Shown here: in pieces, positions 1 through 10,300 of the stretch
Position numbering within the stretch: the stretch's first letter is position 1
Layout: the number at the start of each line of letters is the position of its first letter
DNA from: Verrucomicrobiota bacterium
GTDB lineage: Bacteria > Verrucomicrobiota > Verrucomicrobiia > Chthoniobacterales > UBA10450
Direction: 5' to 3'
DNA: 64,000 nucleotides
Assembly: GCA_003220005.1 (NCBI GenBank)
Contig: QHRD01000003.1
Coordinates: forward strand, 1-64,000
Made by a program: the position numbers and the translations under genes
Notes under the pieces: generated by a model
Told to the model about the DNA's origin: nothing
What the model saw: the letters and a program-made list of their open reading frames with translations, nothing else
The model's database searches: none

Positions 1-37
1 GATTACGTTCGATCATGAGGGCACGTTCGGGAACAAC

Positions 38-1105
38 ATGCTCGTGACGTGTAAAGCCAGCGGCGGCGTCTGGCAAGTTGACGGGACCGGAGCTGTCACC
101 AATATCGGGTTCGTTATCCATAACGGGCGGCCCCGCACCATTGAAAATGCAGCTGTAGTGCCGCGTACCTTCGGGCCCTTTGGCGGCCAGCTCTGGGTGA
201 CCGATGAGGACTATCCCGATACTGTTTCGACCGTCCCCGGTGCTATCCACGCAATCGACGGCGGCGGCAACGTTACTTTAGATGTCGTTGAGTGGCACGG
301 TGCCGAAGCCGTCCTTGTGATCCCACAGACTCCGTGCACCTTCTGCTCGGGCGGCGCCCTCTTCCAAGCGATCACTCTCAATGAGCAGGGGCCCTACGGG
401 ATCTACCAATATTTTCCTGCCTCCTTCGCAGGCTTGGGCGGTAATGTTCTGGTTCCGAGCGAGGCAGCCAATGGGACAGGTCTGGTGTAGTTCGATGGCA
501 CTAACTATGTTACCTCTGTCTTCGATATGATCCCCGGCGCCACCTTCGAGGGCGCCTCTTTCGCTGACTGCGACGTTCCCACGCCCACGCCTACATCTAC
601 ACCGGCGGCAACATCTACGCCGACCGCCACATTCACACCTACATTTACGCCGACAGCTACAGCTACTGCAACGGCAACGTTTACTCCAACCCCGACGGCG
701 AGAGCTACTGCCACGTTTACGCCAACCCCGACACCTACACCTACGCCACTAACGATCGGCGTCACTGCCAAGACGTTCAGCTCGAACAAAGTCACGATCA
801 CTTTCCAGAACAATACTGCTATCAACCAAGTTCTTACGGGATTGGCTATGACCTGGCCGCAGGCTACTAATGGCAACCTGACCAAGATCACGATGGGCTC
901 GGTCACCATCTATAACACGTCGACCGGTGGTGGCACGCTTAACACGAGCTCGCTGCTCGGTACGACGGCGCAGCGGACGATCGCCGCCAACGGTGGAACC
1001 GCAACCTTGACGTTTACGTTCCAGCACAACGTCAGCACGAACGCCAGCAACTATACTGGTACGGCCACGTTCAACCCGTTTGGCAGCGTTACGATGTTGC
1101 CATAG
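38..1105 (+). pseudogene. Secreted/surface protein with Pro/Thr-rich linker and C-terminal beta-rich domain, interrupted by in-frame TAG at 488-490
   Basis: ORFs 38..490 and 527..1105 share a frame. Reading through the TAG gives continuous sequence ...AANGTGLV*FDGTNYVTSVFDMIPGATFEG... followed by a TPTPT-rich linker. 5' end may lie outside the window. Confidence 0.6.
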
Positions 1106-1451
1106 AGAGCACCGTATCCCAACTCCTCACCCTCCCCACTCTTTTCCGAGAAGAGAGGCGATGCCAATTCACCGGTGACGTCGACACCCACACCGAGGCT
1201 TGTTTTAACACCGAGGACACGTCCAACTCCATGGCAGCGGCCGCTCGCCCCCTCATTTCACACCGCTGCCTACCGCCTCGCCGAGTGGCACCGCAGCGCC
1301 GCGGCCCACTCCGTTGCCGCGTCTGAAGCCACCGCCGACGCCCACCGGTTCGCCGCGCCCTACTCCCGCACCGCGCCCGAGTGCGCAGCGCTAGTTGGAA
1401 TTACTAAGGCAGGGATTCTGTAGCGGCAGGCGTACCGCTTGCGACGATAGC

Positions 1452-2333
1452 CTAGCAACTAAAGAACTCGTGCTTGCCTTCAAAGCCTTTGAGTTCGTGC
1501 GCGCCAGCTGGTTCGCTTTGAACTAACGAACCGAGTTTATCTTTGCCGGCTGCGCTGGTGAGCGCTGAAATGTTCAGGGCGCCGGCGAGTTTTTCCATCC
1601 GGAAAACAAAATTGACGTCTTTGCCCATCAAACTTTCCTCGCCCATTGATGGAACGCCGCCGATCGCGACTAAACCGAAGTGCAAGGCTAATCGAAAACG
1701 CGGTTCGGCCTTCGCTTGCGCCTGCTTCAATTGATCGAGCGCTGCCGCGACATCCTTCGCGGCGTTCTCGTCTTCGCGCCAGTAAGCTAAAAATCCGTCG
1801 CCGAGATACTTGTCGATCATCCCTGCGTGCGCCTCGATGATTTCTTTGCACGTGGCGACCCAACCACCGATGAGCGTAGCGAGCTTGTCACTCGTCAAGC
1901 TCCGACTGAGCGGTGTGAAGTTTTCGATGTCAGCCACCAACAGCCAACATGCAACGTTCTCGATCTCCCGGATCGTCCGCTCCATAAATGTGGATTGATA
2001 TTCGCCGGTTACTTCGATCGGCTGCCGAAACGTAAACACATAGTCGCCGATGATAATTTGATCGCGATCGCAAAGTCTGACCGGCTGGTGCACACGGCGC
2101 TTGTTCAAAAAACTTCCGTTGCTGCTGCCCAAGTCGATCAACCAAAATTCGCCAACGTTCTGCACATTAATAATCGCGTGCCTACGCGAAATCTTTGGCG
2201 AATCCAAAACCATCGTGTTCTTGGCGGATCGCCCGATGGACCAGTTGCCCTGAATCAGGACGGTGTCCCGACCAGGCGTCTCCAGCCAAGCGCTTTGCGC
2301 GTTGCTCGACTCAGCACTGTCGTCCGCAGCCAT
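1452..2333 (-). CDS. FHA domain plus class III adenylate/guanylate cyclase domain protein
   Basis: N-terminal FHA motif (GRSAKNTMVLDSPKISRRHAIINV...LIDLGSSNGSFLN) and cyclase-like domain (VADIENFTPLSRSL...IDKYLGDGFLAYW). Confidence 0.85.
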   Translation of the reverse strand: MAADDSAESSNAQSAWLETPGRDTVLIQGNWSIGRSAKNTMVLDSPKISRRHAIINVQNVGEFWLIDLGSSNGSFLNKRRVHQPVRLCDRDQIIIGDYVFTFRQPIEVTGEYQSTFMERTIREIENVACWLLVADIENFTPLSRSLTSDKLATLIGGWVATCKEIIEAHAGMIDKYLGDGFLAYWREDENAAKDVAAALDQLKQAQAKAEPRFRLALHFGLVAIGGVPSMGEESLMGKDVNFVFRMEKLAGALNISALTSAAGKDKLGSLVQSEPAGAHELKGFEGKHEFFSC

Positions 2334-2518
2334 CGCGCCAACTTATAAATCGGCGCACCGCAGATCGGCAAGGAAAACTCCGCTACGCCTCAGCCCAGTC
2401 ATCCAAACAGCGCCAAGAAAGTCGAGCGGACGCCTTTGCGCACGCGCCCGCGGCATTTCGCAATGCACGATGTCGATTTTTTCCGGGATTGTCGTATCAC
2501 TCGGCACGCCGCGCCACC

Positions 2519-3541
2519 CTAACGGCTGCTCGTTCGTGAGTTGGGAGTCGCGCTTGCACGTGATCTAGCTCTCGCGGTTTTGCGTACGGTGATCGTTCCG
2601 TGGCCGGGAGCAGGAGTTGGTGACACTTCGGCGTACTTTTTTGTCGATGGCCAGATCAGACGCCACGGTTGAGTTTTTATTGTCTCGCTAAATTGCTTGA
2701 TGTTTTGGCCGGCTGGCTCGAGCTCGGTCGTCGCCACTTTAAGTTTCTCTGACGAGCTGCGCAGGTTTCGCAGTGTGACCTCGATGTTGTCATTCTCCGT
2801 GAGGCCGGTGCTGATTTTCTCGATGTTGGTAAGCGAATGTGAGAGCGCGCTATCGGACGCAGTTAGATCGGACATATGTTCGCCGAAAGTTTTGAATTGG
2901 GTGAGAGCGAGGTTCAACTCGGAGTCTTTGTCGGTAAGACGATTGAGATTTTGCGCGGTCTGCTGAAGGTCTTTCATGGTGTTGGTGGCTTCGGCTGCGA
3001 CCGGTTTGATCACATCCAGCATCTTCGCTGCTGCTTCGCCAAGATCGGGGGTGCGTTCCCCAGCGAACATCTCGCCGTCTTTTGCGCGGCCGGAACTTTC
3101 GTTTCCTTGAGTGATGTCGATCGCCATGTCGCCGAGCAACCCAAGCTGCATTAGCCGCGTCTTAGCATCACGATAGACTCTGGCATGCTTGTCCACCTGC
3201 ACGTCCACGCGCACTTCAAATCTCGGTTTTCCCGGGCTCACGGTTGGACTTGGGCTCGCGTTCGCTTCTGGCGGATTAATCGCGGCTGCTGCTTGCTCTG
3301 CCTGTTTTTCTTCTTTGGGCGAGACCGGCGAATACAATTTTTGCACTTGACCAATCTTGCGTCCGGCCAACATCACCGGTGCGCCCTGTTTGATTCCGGC
3401 CGCGTTGTCGAAGTAAATCCTGTAGGTCACCAGCGGCCGGAACAATCCCGGCGCGCCGAGCAAAACCAAAAGAAAGGCGACCACGGCGATCGTGCCAATC
3501 ACCAGCAGGCCGGTCATGATTTCATTTCTTTGTAATTGCAT
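2519..3541 (-). CDS. MCE/MlaD family lipid-transport protein
   Basis: N-terminal TM helix then MCE-like domain (TYRIYFDNAAGIKQGAPVMLAGRKIGQV); adjacent to MlaF- and MlaE-like genes. Confidence 0.85.
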   Translation of the reverse strand: MQLQRNEIMTGLLVIGTIAVVAFLLVLLGAPGLFRPLVTYRIYFDNAAGIKQGAPVMLAGRKIGQVQKLYSPVSPKEEKQAEQAAAAINPPEANASPSPTVSPGKPRFEVRVDVQVDKHARVYRDAKTRLMQLGLLGDMAIDITQGNESSGRAKDGEMFAGERTPDLGEAAAKMLDVIKPVAAEATNTMKDLQQTAQNLNRLTDKDSELNLALTQFKTFGEHMSDLTASDSALSHSLTNIEKISTGLTENDNIEVTLRNLRSSSEKLKVATTELEPAGQNIKQFSETIKTQPWRLIWPSTKKYAEVSPTPAPGHGTITVRKTARARSRASATPNSRTSSR

Positions 3542-4310
3542 CGAGGCTGCCTTCCAGAATGGGACCTTCAGTGCTGCCGCTCAAAAACTGAGCGACCACC
3601 GGATTTTCGGATTGTTTGAATTTCTCGGGTTCGGCTTCTTCAATGATTTTCCCCTGATACAACATAGCCATTCGCGTGCCGATGCGAAAGGCGCTGTCCA
3701 TTTCATGCGTGACGGTGATAGAGGTGACCTTCGCGGTGTCGCTGAGGCTGATAATTAATTCGTCGATCACCGAGGCAATGACCGGGTCGAGACCTGCCGA
3801 GGGCTCGTCAAGAAGGATCAACTCGGGCTCAAGCACCAGGGCGCGCGCAAGGGCGACACGTTTTTTCATGCCGCCGCTGAGTTCCTCCGGCAACAGCTCC
3901 TTGGAATCCTTCATGCCGACAAGATCCAGTTTTTCATCGACGATTTTGTCAATTTCATCAGGTGATTTGTCTGTGAGCTCTTCGAGGGGGAGGGCAACGT
4001 TGCTGCCCACGCTACGAGAACTGAGCAGCGCTGAATATTGATATACCATGCCCATGTACTGCCGGACCGCCTGAAGTTTTCGGCGCTGGAGCCGCGTGAT
4101 TTCAAATTGTTTAAAAAAAATGGAACCGGCACTGGGACGAAGCGTGCCGAGGATCAGGCGTAATATCGTACTCTTGCCGCTGCCGCTTTGGCCCATGACC
4201 ACCAGACGCTCCTGCGGCTCCACATGGAGCGAAAAGCCATCGAGCACTTTTTTCTCGTCAAATTGCATGCACACATCGCGTAACTCGACCATGTGCGTCG
4301 GCGTGGTCAT
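3522..4310 (-). CDS. ABC transporter ATP-binding protein, MlaF-like
   Basis: Walker A GQSGSGKST, signature LSGGMKKRVALARAL, Walker B LILLDEPSAGLDP. Confidence 0.92.
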   Translation of the reverse strand: MTTPTHMVELRDVCMQFDEKKVLDGFSLHVEPQERLVVMGQSGSGKSTILRLILGTLRPSAGSIFFKQFEITRLQRRKLQAVRQYMGMVYQYSALLSSRSVGSNVALPLEELTDKSPDEIDKIVDEKLDLVGMKDSKELLPEELSGGMKKRVALARALVLEPELILLDEPSAGLDPVIASVIDELIISLSDTAKVTSITVTHEMDSAFRIGTRMAMLYQGKIIEEAEPEKFKQSENPVVAQFLSGSTEGPILEGSLDAITKK

Positions 4311-5128
4311 GTTGGGTAAAATGTGGTGTAAACGATGTTGTATAGGGTATCGAACCCGATCACGGCGGTGATCGCCGTCACGACGCTGGAAGTTGTCGAC
4401 GTGCCCACTCCCGCGGCGCCACCTTTCACATTCAGCCCCCGATAACAGGCGATCGCGCTAATGAGCAGACCAAATAGAAAGCTCTTCAAGATGCCGGTGA
4501 TGATGTCGCGAATCAGTAATGAATCTTTCACAAGATCGAGAAAGTAGGGAAAGGCGATGCTGAAATAGGCTTTGCAAACAAGGCTGCTGGCGAATATGGC
4601 CGCGATGTTCGAAACCGTGGACAGACACGGCATCAGGAGAACCAGCGCGAGCATCCGGGGTGCAACGAGAAACCGCAGAGGCCCGATGCCCATAGCCTCG
4701 ATCGCTTCGACTTCCTCGGACACTTGCATCGTACCGAGCTCGGCGGTGAAAGCCGCACCGATCCGCGCGGCCAGCATGATGCCGGTGAGAAGCGGCCCGA
4801 GTTCGCGAGTAAAACCGATCGCGACCAATCCAGGGATCAGCCGCTCTGTTCCAAAGCGTTGCAACTGATAGCCCGTGAGCAGCGCCATCGTTAGCCCGAG
4901 AAAAAACGAGACGAGTCCCACCAGCGGCACCGAGTCCACGCCGGCGCGTTCAGTGTGCCGGAAAAAACTGACAGCGCGAAACGGCACCCGGCCATATTGA
5001 ATGCGCTCGAACGTTTCCTCGAAGGTGTTGACGATGAACCAGAACACGCTGCCCACGTCGCGGAGAAAAGTGCGCGTAAGCTGGCCAATTCCCTGGGCAA
5101 CTAAAACTGGCGGATTAGCTTCTGCCAT
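4307..5128 (-). CDS. MlaE-like ABC permease
   Basis: MlaE/YrbE-type permease motifs (LGLTMALLTGYQLQRFG; ELGPLLTGIMLAARIGAAFTAELGTMQVSEEVEAIEAMGI); 4-bp overlap with the ATPase gene. Confidence 0.92.
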   Translation of the reverse strand: MAEANPPVLVAQGIGQLTRTFLRDVGSVFWFIVNTFEETFERIQYGRVPFRAVSFFRHTERAGVDSVPLVGLVSFFLGLTMALLTGYQLQRFGTERLIPGLVAIGFTRELGPLLTGIMLAARIGAAFTAELGTMQVSEEVEAIEAMGIGPLRFLVAPRMLALVLLMPCLSTVSNIAAIFASSLVCKAYFSIAFPYFLDLVKDSLLIRDIITGILKSFLFGLLISAIACYRGLNVKGGAAGVGTSTTSSVVTAITAVIGFDTLYNIVYTTFYPT

Positions 5129-5218
5129 AGCGGGGAAACGTGGCCTTAGTTGCCCTTGGGGAAAAGAGCAAAGTTTGCGGTCGCAGAGGGCGTGAAAACG
5201 TTGAAACGCTTCGACATT

Positions 5219-6325
5219 ATGGCGGGCAAGCCGTTACATTTGGATGCCATGAACCTCGCCGGGGCTTTCGTAGCCAATTGCTTCTTTGCATTCATGCTCT
5301 TTAGTGCAGTCCCGAAAGCTTTCGGGACGCCCGCCCAAGAACCGGCTGCTGCGGAGACGCGCCCTGAAAATCAGCCAGACATGGAAACAAAAAAGATTGG
5401 ACTCGTTGTCCACGGCGGCGCCGGGACTATTGAGCGCAGCAAGATGACACCGGAAAAAGAGCGCGAATATCGCGCGGGACTCGAGCGCGCTCTGACAGCT
5501 GGTTACGAAACTTTAAAGCGCGGTGGTTCGAGCCTTGACGCTACGGAAGCGGCCGTGCGCGTGCTCGAAGACGATCCTCACTTCAATGCAGGACGTGGTT
5601 CCGTGTTCACAAGCGCCGGCACGAACGAGATGGACGCTTCAATTATGGACGGCAAAACGCTTAAAGCCGGAGCGGTCGCCAGTTTGAAACACGTGAAAAA
5701 TCCAATCGACCTGGCCCGACTGGTCATGGAGAAATCGCCGCACGTCATGCTCGATTGCGCGGGCGCAGAAGCTTTCGCGAAAGAAAATGGGATCGAGCTT
5801 GTCGATGAAAAATATTTTTTTACGCAGGAACGCTGGGACGCGTTGCAGAAAATCAAAGAAGCGGAAAAGCACGGTGGCGTCGGCGGCAAGCAGTTTTTCA
5901 TTTCGGAAGACGATCGCCACGGGACCGTCGGCGCTGTCGCATTGGATAGGAACGGAAATTTAGCCGCAGCAACTTCCACCGGCGGAATGGCAAACAAGTT
6001 ACCCGGGCGAATCGGCGACACGCCGGTCATCGGCGCCGGCACCTACGCGAACAATCAAACCTGCGCGGTGTCCTGCACCGGCGACGGCGAGTATTTTATT
6101 CGTGCCGGCGTGGCGCATGAGGTCTCGACGCTGATGGAATATCGCGGCATGAAATTGCAGGAAGCGGCGCAGACAGCTCTGGACGCGGTTAAGAAACTTG
6201 GTGGCAGCGGCGGTTTGATTGCCATCGACAAAAACGGCGCGGTAGCTTTGCCCTTTAACACAAACGGGATGTACCGCGGCTACGTCGATCCAAACGGCAA
6301 GTTTGTGATCCAGATCTACCGGTAG
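5219..6325 (+). CDS. Isoaspartyl peptidase/L-asparaginase (Ntn hydrolase family), likely secreted
   Basis: GLVVHGGAGTI, AGRGSVFTSAGTNEMDASIMDG and catalytic Thr context DDRHGTVGAVALD; hydrophobic N-terminus. Confidence 0.9.
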   Translation: MAGKPLHLDAMNLAGAFVANCFFAFMLFSAVPKAFGTPAQEPAAAETRPENQPDMETKKIGLVVHGGAGTIERSKMTPEKEREYRAGLERALTAGYETLKRGGSSLDATEAAVRVLEDDPHFNAGRGSVFTSAGTNEMDASIMDGKTLKAGAVASLKHVKNPIDLARLVMEKSPHVMLDCAGAEAFAKENGIELVDEKYFFTQERWDALQKIKEAEKHGGVGGKQFFISEDDRHGTVGAVALDRNGNLAAATSTGGMANKLPGRIGDTPVIGAGTYANNQTCAVSCTGDGEYFIRAGVAHEVSTLMEYRGMKLQEAAQTALDAVKKLGGSGGLIAIDKNGAVALPFNTNGMYRGYVDPNGKFVIQIYR

Positions 6326-6330
6326 AGAGT

Positions 6331-6428
6331 GTCATGTCGAGCCCTTCGACTTCGCTCGGGACAGGCTTCATCAAGATATCTCTTGCTGTTATAATTGGAG
6401 ATTCCTCGACTTCGCTCGGAATAACAAA
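6331..6428. repeat. Dispersed extragenic repeat (CGACTTCGCTCGG type), two sub-copies
   Basis: GTCGAGCCCTTCGACTTCGCTCGGGAC and GAGATTCCTCGACTTCGCTCGGAATAAC; same core recurs at 16147..16222 and 61093..61120. Confidence 0.7.
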
Positions 6429-7145
6429 GTGATGCTCCCGGCTTTTTCGATCGTTATTCCCTGTTTCAACGAAGAAGCGCGGATTAGCGAAACGCTCCGC
6501 GTTACGCTCGAGTACCTCGCCGCGAACGCGACGGAGAGTGAGTTGATCATGGTGAACGATGGATCAACGGATGGAACGGCCGGAATCGCGCGCAAAATTT
6601 TGTCAGAGACGAATATCGCGACCCGTTTGCTCGAAAACTTTCCGAATCGCGGAAAGGGCGCAGCGGTTCGCTCGGGCTTGCTTGCTGCTCGTAAACCGAT
6701 CGGGCTTTTTTCTGATGCGGATCTTTCCGCGCCGATCCAAGAGACGCCGAAACTCATCGCGCCGATTGCAAACGGCGAAGTCGATATTGCCTTTGGTTCG
6801 CGCGCGCTGGACCGGAGCTTGATCGGGGTTCATCAACCGTGGCGGCGGGAACAAGGTGGTCGGGTTTTCAATCTTCTAGTGCGCGTCGCCACCGGTCTTC
6901 CGTTTTGGGATACCCAATGTGGGTTCAAGGCTTTTCGTCTTGATGTGTGCCGGCCCATTCTGGAAGCGGCGCAGATCGACGGCTTTGCGTTCGACGTCGA
7001 ACTGCTTTTTCTCGCGCACCGCGCAGGATTGCGAATTCGGGAAATTCCAGTGCGGTGGAATCACGCTGAAGGAAGCAAGGTTAGCTTTTTCCGCGACAGC
7101 CTGCGGATGCTGCGGGAAGTAATCGTTCTCCGAGCGCGAGCGTAG
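6429..7145 (+). CDS. Glycosyltransferase family 2, dolichyl-phosphate glucosyltransferase-like
   Basis: FSIVIPCFNEEARISETL, MVNDGSTDGT, LFSDADLSAPI, WDTQCGFKAF motifs. Confidence 0.88.
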   Translation: MMLPAFSIVIPCFNEEARISETLRVTLEYLAANATESELIMVNDGSTDGTAGIARKILSETNIATRLLENFPNRGKGAAVRSGLLAARKPIGLFSDADLSAPIQETPKLIAPIANGEVDIAFGSRALDRSLIGVHQPWRREQGGRVFNLLVRVATGLPFWDTQCGFKAFRLDVCRPILEAAQIDGFAFDVELLFLAHRAGLRIREIPVRWNHAEGSKVSFFRDSLRMLREVIVLRARA

Positions 7146-7159
7146 CGAATCCAAGGTGG

Positions 7160-7181
7160 AACGCGTTGTCCTCAACGTGTT
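7160..7181. repeat. Short intergenic palindrome AACGCGTTG-TCCT-CAACGTGTT
   Basis: 9-nt arms with one mismatch and a 4-nt loop in the spacer between the GT2 and lhr genes. Confidence 0.5.
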
Positions 7182-7347
7182 GGACGTCGTGGCTTTGCCG
7201 CCTGATTTTTGAAGTCCACACGCGGGGACCAGATTACTGCGCCTTCGGCGAATGGGCATCGTCTTCGGAGAAGCTGATCCATCTTGGAAACAGAAACGCG
7301 TGCACTGTGTTTGTTAGCGTCTAAATTAAAGCTGTCTTTTCGTTTTC

Positions 7348-10300
7348 ATGCAGTCGTTCCGATTTCATCCCGCAGTCGCCCGATGGTTCGAGCAAACCTT
7401 TGGATCACCGACGGAACCGCAAATGCGTGGCTGGCCGGCAATCCAATCCGGCCGGCACGTCCTGATCTCTGCGCCGACAGGTTCCGGCAAAACGCTGGCT
7501 GCCTTTCTTGCTTCGCTGGATGCGCTGTTCCGCGAAGGCGTTGACGCCGAATTGCCGGATGAAACGCAGGTCGTTTATGTCTCGCCGCTCAAAGCGTTGA
7601 CCAACGATATTCGCAAGAATTTGCAAGAACCGCTCGCTGGGATTCGCGCGTTGTTGGGCGAAAAAAATGGCCGTGAGATTGATGTGCGCGCGGAGGTTCG
7701 CACTGGCGATACGACTGCTGCCCAGCGGCAGGCACTGATCAAAAAACCTCCGCACATTCTCGTTACAACGCCAGAGTCGCTGTATCTACTGCTCACTTCC
7801 GAATCGGGCCGGAAGATGTTGAGCACGGCGCGAACGCTCATCCTTGATGAGATTCACGCGGTCGTTGACGATCGGCGCGGCGCGCATCTTGCATTGAGCG
7901 TCGAGCGTTTGGAGGGGCTAACAGAAAATCCGCTCCAGCGAATCGGTTTATCTGCGACACAGAAACCAACTGAAGAAGTCGCAACTGCGAAATCATCGAT
8001 ATCGGACATCGCCGCGAGATGGACCTGGCGATCGAACTCCCGAAGTCACCGCTAGAAGCGGTGATGTCGAACGAAGTGTGGGAAGAAATCTATCATCGGC
8101 TCGCTGAGTTAATTCAGGCGCATCGGACGACGCTTGTTTTCGTTAACACGCGCCGAATGGCAGAACGCGTGACGCATCATTTGAGCGAACTGCTCGGCGC
8201 GGACGCGGTGACTTCACATCACGGAAGTCTTTCCGCGAAACTGCGTCTCGACGCGGAAGATCGATTGAAGCGCGGCGAATTAAGCGCGCTGGTCGCCACC
8301 GCTTCGCTCGAGCTCGGCATAGATATTGGTTCAGTTGATCTTGTTTGCCAGCTTGGCACAACGCGCTCGATTGCCACGTTGCTTCAACGCGTCGGCCGCG
8401 CGGAACATAAGCGCGGCGGTTTGCCCAAGGGTCGCGTTTTCCCCTTGAGCCGTGATGAGCTGGTAGAATGCGCGGCGTTACTCCGTTGCGTGGGTCGAGG
8501 CGAGCTCGATCGCCTCGGCATTCCGGAAAAACCGCTGGACGTTCTGGCACAACAAATCGTCGCCGCGGCATCAGTTGAGGATTGGAACGAAAATGAATTT
8601 TTCGAACTAGTCCGTTCTGCATGGCCGTATCGAAATCTCACTCGCGAAGAGTTCGATTGTGTCGTCACGATGCTTGCTGAAGGCTTCAGCACGAAACGCG
8701 GCCGGCGTGCGGCGTTGATTCATTACGACGCGGTGAATCATCGAATTCGCGGTCGTCGCGGTGCGCGATTGACTGCACTCACTTCCGGCGGCGCGATTCC
8801 CGACAATGCCGATTATCGTGTGATCCTTGAGCCCTCGGAAACTTTCGTCGGCACGGTGAATGAAGATTTCGCCGTCGAAAGTTTGGCGGGTGACATTTTC
8901 CAACTCGGAAATGCCTCGTGGCGAATCTTGCGCATCAACTCCGGAGTCGTCCGTGTCGAAGACGCCAAAGGTCAGCCGCCGGGGATTCCATTTTGGCTCG
9001 GCGAAGCTCCAGCGCGCACGAACGAGCTATCCCAAGCTGTTTCGGATTTGCGGATGGAAATCGAAAAAGGATTGTCTGCAGGGGAAGCTGTCAGTTTCTC
9101 CTGCAAAATTAATGAATGGCTGGCTAACGAATTGCATTTGCCGCAAGGAGCCGCTGAACAGCTCGCCGACTATTTCGCGGACACGTATCGATCTCTGGGC
9201 GCAATTCCGTCGCAGCAAATTCTGGTAATGGAGCGTTTCTTCGATGAGTCGGGCGGAATGCAATTGGTTTTGCACGCGCCTTTCGGCAGCCGAATCAATC
9301 GCGCGTGGGGCTTGGCGCTGCGAAAACGTTTTTGTCGTTCGTTTAACTTTGAGCTGCAAGCAGCGGCGACTGATGACGCCATCGTGATTTCGCTCGGCAC
9401 GCAGCACTCGTTTCCACTGGAGGAGGTTTTTCGTTATCTCAATTCCACAACAGTTCGCGACCTGCTCGTACAAGCTTTACTCGATGCGCCGATGTTCACG
9501 ATTCGCTGGCGCTGGAACGCGACGCGGTCGCTCGCTGTGCCGCGGTTTCGTGGCGGCGCAAAACTCGCCGCGCCATTGCAACGCATGGAATCGGAAAATC
9601 TTTTGGCGGCAGTTTTCCCGGACCAACTCGCCTGCCTCGAGCATATCGTTGGCGACCGCGAAATTCCAGATCACCCGCTGGTGAAACAAACAATCGACGA
9701 TTGTCTGACGGAAGCGATGGACATCGACGGATTGGAAGCAGTATTGCGCAAGATCGAGCGGGGCGAGATCCGCTGCATCGCGCGGGATTTGCCCGGGCCC
9801 TCGCCGCTCGCCGCCGAGATCCTAAATGCGCGGCCGTATGCGTTTCTCGACAATGCACCTTTGGAGGAACGCCGCACACAGGCGGTTTACACTCGGCGCG
9901 CTTCCGAAAGAAACGGCAGCAATGACTTGGGAATTCTCGACGTAGCGGCGATCAAAAAGGTGAAGGATGAAGCATGGCCGAGCGCGACAAGCCCGGACGA
10001 ACTGCATGATGCGCTAATGCTTCTCACAGTCATGACGCGCGATGAAGTGCTGCGAACTGTTCATCACGAGGGCAACGGCGCTGGCGCAGAGCAGTTGCAG
10101 AACGAACTCGTTGCGGACAAACGCGCGGCGCAATTACGAGTCGACCACAACAAGTTTTGGATTTGTGCCGAGCGTTTGCCGATGTTGAAAACGATTTATC
10201 CAGGCGCCGATATCGATCCTCAACTGAGCGCACCTGAACCTGTCCGGAAGCAAAATTGGGAACGATCGAACGCGATCCGCGAAATGCTGCGTGGAAGAAT

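Noticed and set aside
488-490. Genome-wide TAG recoding
   Set aside because: Many intact genes in the window (e.g. gene ends at 6325, 7145, 11681, 58025) terminate with TAG, so it is a normal stop.
505-909. Antisense ORF with GVGVGVNVAVAV repeats
   Set aside because: Reverse reading of the TPT-coding low-complexity tract.
1175-1423. 82-aa ORF 1175..1423 as a real gene
   Set aside because: No domain; a different frame over the same DNA gives a more protein-like Pro/Thr-rich tail, so the reported frame is probably not coding.
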